From positions 1 through 28,361 of the forward strand of contig DATJPR010000014.1 of NCBI GenBank assembly GCA_035506295.1: DNA of 28,361 nucleotides, written 5' to 3'. Positions 23,818 to 28,361 of this stretch are shown piece by piece; the first letter of the stretch is position 1, and each line of letters begins with the position of its first letter. A program made the position numbers and the translations under genes. Under the pieces are notes generated by a model. It saw nothing but the letters and a program-made list of their open reading frames with translations. It searched no databases and was not told the DNA's origin. Source of the DNA: DATJPR01 sp035506295 (lineage in GTDB: Bacteria; Bacteroidota; Ignavibacteria; UBA10030; UBA6906).

Positions 23818-24441
23818 CTAGAGAGTGGGTGATGGAGAACCGTCTGAAGCGGGCGAGACGACGGCGATGTGCGAATGGGTCCAGTCGAAATTCTCCGGGA
23901 CGGTCAGGAGAGCGACACCGTGCGGATCGGTCCTCGCCGTGACGGCGTTTCCGACCTCGTCGGCAATGACGATGTTGACCCGATCGCGGATGGTGGGCTC
24001 CTGCGAGAGGACGAATACCCGGTAGACCTGTTCTTTCCGGTCCTCGAGGACCCGAAGAATGGCCGGCGGGTTTGACGATGAAAATGTGGCGACCGTTCTA
24101 TAGCGATCCGTCCTGTCGGTCATTGTCTTCGCGGCGAGAATGAGTTCCGAATCCACCGGCTCCGTCCGTGCGGTCGGATGTTCCGATTCCCACGGCGAGA
24201 ATCGAACGACATTGACCGCCGCACCCGGCGCCTCATGGTAGGACCGCGCACCGGTCTCCTTCTTCGACAGCTCGACGGCAAGGTTGGCGTAGAACGCGAC
24301 GTAGAAGCCGAGTTTTTCCCTGCAGAGCGCGCACCTGCGGATATGTGGATGATCGACGCTTCGCCCACCATCGTGCGCTGCGCTGACGATAGCCAGCAAA
24401 GCCAGCTCATCTTCGGTCAGGTGCATGGTCCTGGTTTCCAT
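23818..24441 (-). CDS. Small zinc-finger (ZAS-motif) anti-sigma-like protein, no membrane segment
   Basis: This protein of 207 residues starts at ATG 24441, one base after the stop of the upstream sigma-like gene; the open frame extends back to 24576 inside that gene. Its N-terminal domain begins MHLTEDELALLAI and carries the anti-sigma zinc motif H-x3-C-x2-C as His33, Cys37, Cys40 (HIRRCALC), with His7 as a possible fourth ligand. Many ECF anti-sigma factors have this layout. Unlike most, it has no membrane helix; residues about 130-207 form a beta-rich domain (VNIVIADEVGNAVTARTDPHG). I infer that it binds and holds the upstream sigma-like protein and may be cleaved or bound by the downstream Lon-like protein. 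Alternatively it could be a simple zinc-binding scaffold. Confidence 0.68.
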   Translation of the reverse strand: METRTMHLTEDELALLAIVSAAHDGGRSVDHPHIRRCALCREKLGFYVAFYANLAVELSKKETGARSYHEAPGAAVNVVRFSPWESEHPTARTEPVDSELILAAKTMTDRTDRYRTVATFSSSNPPAILRVLEDRKEQVYRVFVLSQEPTIRDRVNIVIADEVGNAVTARTDPHGVALLTVPENFDWTHSHIAVVSPASDGSPSPTL

Positions 24442-24442
24442 C

Positions 24443-25492
24443 TCACAATCCAGTATCGTTACCACTCCGGACTCTTGCAGAAATCGCGAACTCCGCCTGG
24501 AGCATGAGTCCCATCGCCTTTTTCGCCCGTTTCGCAACGTATTCCAGCTTGGTGCGATGGTCCCGGAGGTATTCACTTCTGGTCAGTTGCGGCATGTGGC
24601 GCTTGAGCATTTCATAGTATGAGGAACCATCCCCATCGCCCAGGAGATATGATTCACGGAGAATCTCGACGACGGCCATCCGGTACGCGGCGATCTGTTC
24701 GCGACGGAGCTTGCCGCGCGATGCATACGCATCGAGGAATCCCATCACAGTTTGTTGAACCACGATTGCCGACACACTTTCGATGTCCTGCTCTGTCATC
24801 GAAAATTCCGACACCGTCTCCGGATTTGCGTGGGCGGCTGTATCGTCCGCGGATCGAAGGAGGAAAGCAAACGCAGTGACCGGATAAATGCGTCGGTAGA
24901 TGGTCTGGTGAACGATGGCATTCACCAGAGCAGCCAGGGAGTCGCGCAACGCAGAACCCGGCGGCGCGTTGTTCCAGATGTCGATCCGGAGTAGTTCCTC
25001 GGGCATCAGGGGCAAGTGCAGCTGCAAGCACCCGCTCCGGGGAGCAATCACTTTTTCATTCTTCACATGGAGCAACTGGGCCTGCGCGTGATTCTTCAGC
25101 GCGAATTTGAGATTTCGGATCTGCTTCGAGAGGCCTGGATCGATCTGACGGAACGTCCGGAAGATGTGCTGGTTGATCGCGCCAAACACCACCCTCCGGA
25201 GCTCGTGATGGACTGCTTCGTTCGACGTCCCGCACCGACGAAGCAGCGCCTGGAATACCGGGAAGTGCCCTTCCCCATCCCGTTTGAACACCTCGGCCAT
25301 CGCGTCGAGGGCGAAATCCTCGATCGATAATCCAAGCATCGCCGATTGGAACCTGCCGGCCGAGCTCTTGACCTTGAGATACGCAACACCCATGCCCAGG
25401 CAGTACCTGAACAGGCGCTGTATGAGATCCCGGTTGCCGTCCGCCCGGAGCGCGAGGAGGAGATCAGAAGGAATGAACTCGGATTCGGACAC
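24443..25492 (-). CDS. Divergent sigma-70-like regulatory protein
   Basis: This 349-residue protein is not clearly recognised. It starts with GTG 25492, with AAGGTG five bases upstream. Residues about 20-115 look like a sigma region 2: a helix pair (DLIQRLFRYCLGMGVAYL), then LSIEDFALDAMAEVFKR in the place of the DxVQExF motif, then a long helical segment. Residues about 295-340 (EMLKRHMPQLTRSEYLRDHRTKLEYVAKRAKKAM) could be a region 4-type helix-turn-helix with a basic recognition helix. A middle part of about 170 residues is unexplained. The adjacent gene encodes a zinc anti-sigma-like protein one base away, which supports a sigma-factor role. No ordinary annotation would be safe; helical DNA- or protein-binding regulator is the fallback. 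Confidence 0.55.
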   Translation of the reverse strand: MSESEFIPSDLLLALRADGNRDLIQRLFRYCLGMGVAYLKVKSSAGRFQSAMLGLSIEDFALDAMAEVFKRDGEGHFPVFQALLRRCGTSNEAVHHELRRVVFGAINQHIFRTFRQIDPGLSKQIRNLKFALKNHAQAQLLHVKNEKVIAPRSGCLQLHLPLMPEELLRIDIWNNAPPGSALRDSLAALVNAIVHQTIYRRIYPVTAFAFLLRSADDTAAHANPETVSEFSMTEQDIESVSAIVVQQTVMGFLDAYASRGKLRREQIAAYRMAVVEILRESYLLGDGDGSSYYEMLKRHMPQLTRSEYLRDHRTKLEYVAKRAKKAMGLMLQAEFAISARVRSGNDTGL

Positions 25493-25580
25493 TAACCCAC
25501 CTTGAAACGTGTTTCGAGGTCAGGTGACGGACGGGGAGTGTGAAGAGAATACTACAGGGAGTAGAACTGCGTCTGCTCGA

Positions 25581-25609
25581 AAAATAGGTATGAGATCGTC
25601 CAAATGCAA
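25581..25609 (-). promoter_or_regulatory. Promoter-like site for the sigma-like/ZAS/Lon-like operon
   Basis: On the minus strand: TTGCAT (25609-25604), exactly 17 bases, then TATTTT (25586-25581). It lies in the 132-base gap after the STAS gene, 89 bases before the GTG at 25492. It suggests that the three genes can be transcribed apart from the STAS gene. Confidence 0.4.
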
Positions 25610-25624
25610 CCGGGAAGCGTGTTC

Positions 25625-25972
25625 CTACAGGCTTGTCATAAGCCCCTGGCAGGCGCTCTGCAGATCACCGAACACTCTGATGATGTCCGGAATCCCCGTT
25701 CGTTCCAGGACCATGTTCACGATTGGAACTGTGCTCACCAGAACAACGTCTCCCCCCCGTTTTCGAAGCGCCTTTGCACTCCGCACCAGAACACCGATGC
25801 CGACCGAGGCAAGGAAATCTACCTGTACCAGATCGATGACGACGAAGGCTTTTTCGGCGGCGGTCTCGACCGCCAGACGAAGGTCGATGGATTCCGTTCC
25901 CTCTATATCCATCCGCCCTTTGAGGCCGATTCGCTTAATTCCGTCCTGAATTTGCTCCACTGAAAGTTCCAT
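25625..25972 (-). CDS. STAS-domain anti-sigma-factor antagonist (SpoIIAA/RsbV-like)
   Basis: This 115-residue protein is a single STAS domain. Three ATG codons in a row (25978, 25975, 25972) follow an AGGAGGA at 25987-25981; I chose the last because its spacing of eight bases is the best, and the earlier ones would add one or two Met. The core IDLVQVDFLASVGIGVLVRSAKALRK matches the phospho-acceptor loop of SpoIIAA/RsbV, where Ser56 takes the place of the phosphorylated Ser. In the known systems the unphosphorylated protein frees a sigma factor by binding an anti-sigma kinase. No RsbW-type kinase gene is in the window; the neighbouring histidine kinase is of another kind. Its downstream neighbour is the sigma-like operon, in the same direction. 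Confidence 0.88.
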   Translation of the reverse strand: MELSVEQIQDGIKRIGLKGRMDIEGTESIDLRLAVETAAEKAFVVIDLVQVDFLASVGIGVLVRSAKALRKRGGDVVLVSTVPIVNMVLERTGIPDIIRVFGDLQSACQGLMTSL

Positions 25973-26182
25973 CATCATATTCCTCCTAGGCTGCAGCAGA
26001 TGTTCCGTGTCGGTGGGTTTCTTCTGAAGGAACAGCAAGGTGTCATGGGAGGTTCATCAGATGTTTCCAGAGCGTTACGGTAATGCAAAGAAATCGTTAA
26101 CTCTCGCGCCGGCCCAATCCCGCTTTGCCTCTTTGCCGCGTTGCACAAGTTCCGGGAGTCTGTTCCTCTCGACGTCGGGGAA

Positions 26183-28138
26183 CTACTGCGTCATCGATGA
26201 TTTCTGATCAAGGGGTATCGTCAGAGTGAACCGCGTCCCTGTGCTGTTGTCGACGCGTATGGTCCCCGAAATCTGATCTGCGAGTGCATCAATAAGCATC
26301 ATTCCCATGGAGGCTTTCTGCTTCAAAGCCGCTTCAAAGGGAAAGCCGATGCCGTCATCCTGTACGCCAAGCACCGCGCCGTCAGCGCCCGCCTGCTTCA
26401 GGGTGATTCTGATCGTGCCCCGCCTTTCACCCGGGAAGGCATGTTTGAGGGCGTTGGTCACAAGTTCATTGACGATCAATCCGCAGGGGATCGCCGTGTC
26501 GATTTCCAGCAGAATCGGCTCGATGTCCGTTGCCGTTTCGATGCCCGGTTTGCCGTAGGACCGGGTCAGGTCGTCCGCCATGGTCGTCAGATAGTCACCG
26601 AAGTTGATTTTTGCCAGATTTCCCGACCGATAGAGTTTCTCGTGTACCAGGGCCATCGCCCGGACGCGGCTTTGACTCTCCGCGAGGATAGGCTTGAGTT
26701 GATCATCCTGGATCCGGTCAGCTTGCAGGCTCAGAAGACTGCTGACGACCTGGAGATTGTTTTTCACCCTGTGGTGGATCTCTTTCAGAAGAATTTCTTT
26801 CTCATGAAGGGAGGAGACGAGACGCTCCTCTGACCGTTTCCTTTCCGTGATGTCCTCGACGATGGAGACGGTGGAGTGGAGCGTCCCACGTTGGTCGCGA
26901 ATCGTCGAAACCGTGAGACTCGCCCAGAGGAGAGAGCCGTCTTTCCGGACATACCGTTTCTCCATATGCGCCCTGTCCGTCGCCCCCGCAATCATGTTCT
27001 TCAACGCGTCCAGACCGACCTCCCTGTCTTCAGGATAGGTGAAGTCACTAAAGGTCATCTGTTTCAGCTCATCTTCGGTGTATCCGATGATCTTCTCGAA
27101 GGCATGGTTCGATCTGATGACTTTGCCGGTGCCGTCCACGCTGAGTATGCCGACCGGCGATGATTCATAGATGACGCGGAAACGATCCTCACTTTCACCG
27201 AGGGCTTCCACTGCCCGGCGCCGGTTTTCCTCGACGGCAATCGCGGAGGCAATGATCCCAAGGATCCGCTCCTGGCCTTCGGTCGGGACAAAGTCCCGCT
27301 GATACACCATGCACAGCGATCCGACGAATCGATTCTCAAATCGGATCGCCTGTCCGACATACGTTATCAGCCCGTAAGGGGCCACATTCGGGTCGGTGCG
27401 GAAATATGATGTCTCCGGCAGGTTTCTGACAATGAACGGCCGCTCGCTCCCGAGGTTGATCACGTCATAACAAATGTGTCCGTCGGGTTCATCCTCGGGG
27501 TTGTATCCGTTCGGAGCATGCCATTGACCCCATGAACACAGCATTCCTTGATCCAGACGATTGTAGAGGGCGCAATCTGCTTCCAGCAGTTCACCGGACA
27601 GGGCGGTCAGACGATTGATGTTCTCCATCGGATCAGCACCGAAGTTCAGGAGACATGCATTCAACTTGAGAAGCTGTTCACTCGCTTGTTTGCGTTCCGT
27701 GATGTCGTACGCTGTGCCGACGGAGTATTGCTCACCACCAAATTCCACAAGTTCGACCGAGATCTGAAGGTCGCGGATTTCGCCCGACTTCGTCCTTGCC
27801 TTGATTTCCATCTCTTTGGAAATCCGACTCTCGCGCAGCTGTTGTATCATCTCCTGACGTTGGGCGGGAATTGCCCACAAGCTCAGCTCGCCGGCGGTAT
27901 GCCCGATCAGTTCCTCGCGCTCGTAGCCGTGGATGCCGGCGAATGCTGCATTGACATCGACGATCTTTCCATCCGGAAAGTGCGTCAGGACAATCCCGGC
28001 AAGATTGTGATGGAAGACCGCGGAGAATCGGTTTTCAGCTTCGCGAAGTGCCGAGGGTACGGAGATCTGACCGGAAGGTTTTTCGGAACCTGTTCCGGAC
28101 CGTCGTCGCTTCGGTGAATCTCCGCGTGCGCGCTTCAT
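26183..28138 (-). CDS. Soluble hybrid-free sensor histidine kinase, PAS-GAF-PAS-HisKA_2-HATPase
   Basis: This protein of 651 residues starts at ATG 28138 with GGGAGAAGG four bases upstream; the open frame reaches 28300, but the extension lacks a ribosome site. Order: basic Lys/Arg-rich leader (1-25), PAS 1 (about 34-150, ending YDITERK), a GAF-like domain (about 165-315), PAS 2 (about 322-445, ending VEDITERK), HisKA_2 with EIHHRVKNNLQVVSSLLSLQ (phospho-His 455 or 456), and a HATPase_c with IVNELVTNALKHAFPG and DDGIGFP. No membrane helix is evident, so it senses a cytoplasmic signal, possibly redox or a small ligand in PAS/GAF. No response-regulator gene is next to it. It is 205 bases upstream of the STAS gene, same direction, so the pair may be co-transcribed and act in one pathway; that is inference. 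Confidence 0.92.
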   Translation of the reverse strand: MKRARGDSPKRRRSGTGSEKPSGQISVPSALREAENRFSAVFHHNLAGIVLTHFPDGKIVDVNAAFAGIHGYEREELIGHTAGELSLWAIPAQRQEMIQQLRESRISKEMEIKARTKSGEIRDLQISVELVEFGGEQYSVGTAYDITERKQASEQLLKLNACLLNFGADPMENINRLTALSGELLEADCALYNRLDQGMLCSWGQWHAPNGYNPEDEPDGHICYDVINLGSERPFIVRNLPETSYFRTDPNVAPYGLITYVGQAIRFENRFVGSLCMVYQRDFVPTEGQERILGIIASAIAVEENRRRAVEALGESEDRFRVIYESSPVGILSVDGTGKVIRSNHAFEKIIGYTEDELKQMTFSDFTYPEDREVGLDALKNMIAGATDRAHMEKRYVRKDGSLLWASLTVSTIRDQRGTLHSTVSIVEDITERKRSEERLVSSLHEKEILLKEIHHRVKNNLQVVSSLLSLQADRIQDDQLKPILAESQSRVRAMALVHEKLYRSGNLAKINFGDYLTTMADDLTRSYGKPGIETATDIEPILLEIDTAIPCGLIVNELVTNALKHAFPGERRGTIRITLKQAGADGAVLGVQDDGIGFPFEAALKQKASMGMMLIDALADQISGTIRVDNSTGTRFTLTIPLDQKSSMTQ

Positions 28139-28190
28139 CACACCTTCTCCCTGGATTGACCCCTCACGCTCTTGCGCTGGGATCAATGTT

Positions 28191-28198
28191 CCAAGATA
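28191..28198 (-). promoter_or_regulatory. Possible -10/-7 box for the histidine kinase gene
   Basis: On the minus strand the bases 28198-28191 read TATCTTGG, similar to TACCTTGG before the Gfo/Idh/MocA gene. A TTG lies upstream, but the spacing is about three bases longer than at the other sites. Weak evidence; the rest of 28139-28361 shows no gene. Confidence 0.22.
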
Positions 28199-28361
28199 TG
28201 GACAGCGGAAAAATATTCTGCCAACGTAACAAAAGAGCAGGCGAAAGAAAAGTAGATGATCACAATCCCGAACAATTTCTGTACACGTCGCCGGGGACAC
28301 CGCTTTGCACGGGACGGAGAATCAAGGATCGTTCTTTGCGATCGCAAGATTCAGCGATGTT

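Noticed and set aside
28139..28361. N-terminal extension of the histidine kinase or another gene at the right edge
   Set aside because: The extension (to 28300) has no ribosome site and a hydrophobic stretch unlike PAS kinases of this type; GGGAGAAGG before ATG 28138 is clear.

Overview
The window looks like a chromosomal segment of a Gram-negative anaerobe, most likely from the Bacteroidota/Chlorobiota (FCB) side of the tree, for example an Ignavibacteria-like lineage. This is inferred from an outer-membrane beta-barrel protein, an NADH/heterodisulfide-reductase operon of anaerobes, a SpoIIAA/RsbV-like STAS protein beside a PAS histidine kinase, and several promoter-like sites whose -10 region reads TAnnTT(T/G) rather than a clean TATAAT. 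I cannot fix the genus from sequence alone. No tRNA, rRNA, CRISPR array, transposase or phage gene is visible.

Positions 1-6329 (minus strand) hold a tightly coupled operon, read as hdrC, hdrB, hdrA, flxD(mvhD), flxC, flxB, flxA. The last gene runs off the left edge. The set matches the Flx-Hdr (FloxABCD-HdrABC) complex, which is thought to oxidise NADH and bifurcate electrons to ferredoxin and a disulfide acceptor. Positions 6330-7312 hold an intergenic inverted heptamer-repeat structure and a small outer-membrane barrel gene.

Positions 7683-10741 (plus) are an ECF sigma factor (TIGR02999-like) followed by a membrane Ser/Thr kinase with a long C-terminal, probably TPR-like, region. Positions 10855-14238 (plus) carry a Gfo/Idh/MocA sugar dehydrogenase overlapping a GPH-type symporter, then an exported GlcG/HbpS-like protein. 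A PIG-L/LmbE deacetylase (14278-15681, minus) faces them. Positions 15964-21615 (plus) carry two uroporphyrinogen-decarboxylase/corrinoid-methyltransferase-fold proteins separated by a twin-hairpin repeat, a close XylE-like D-xylose/H+ symporter, and a Tat-exported CrtI-like FAD oxidoreductase. Together these suggest uptake and oxidation of sugars or modified sugars, with the two UroD-fold proteins possibly handling methyl groups.

Positions 21643-28138 (minus) form the most unusual part: a PAS-GAF-PAS histidine kinase, a STAS anti-anti-sigma-like protein, a very divergent sigma-factor-like protein, a small zinc-finger (ZAS-motif) protein, and a 720-residue membrane protein. That last protein joins a Lon-protease-like Ser/Lys domain inside the cell to an FG-GAP/VCBS-like domain outside. 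The last three genes are separated by 1 and 12 bases and look like one operon. I propose that they form an undescribed trans-envelope signalling cassette.
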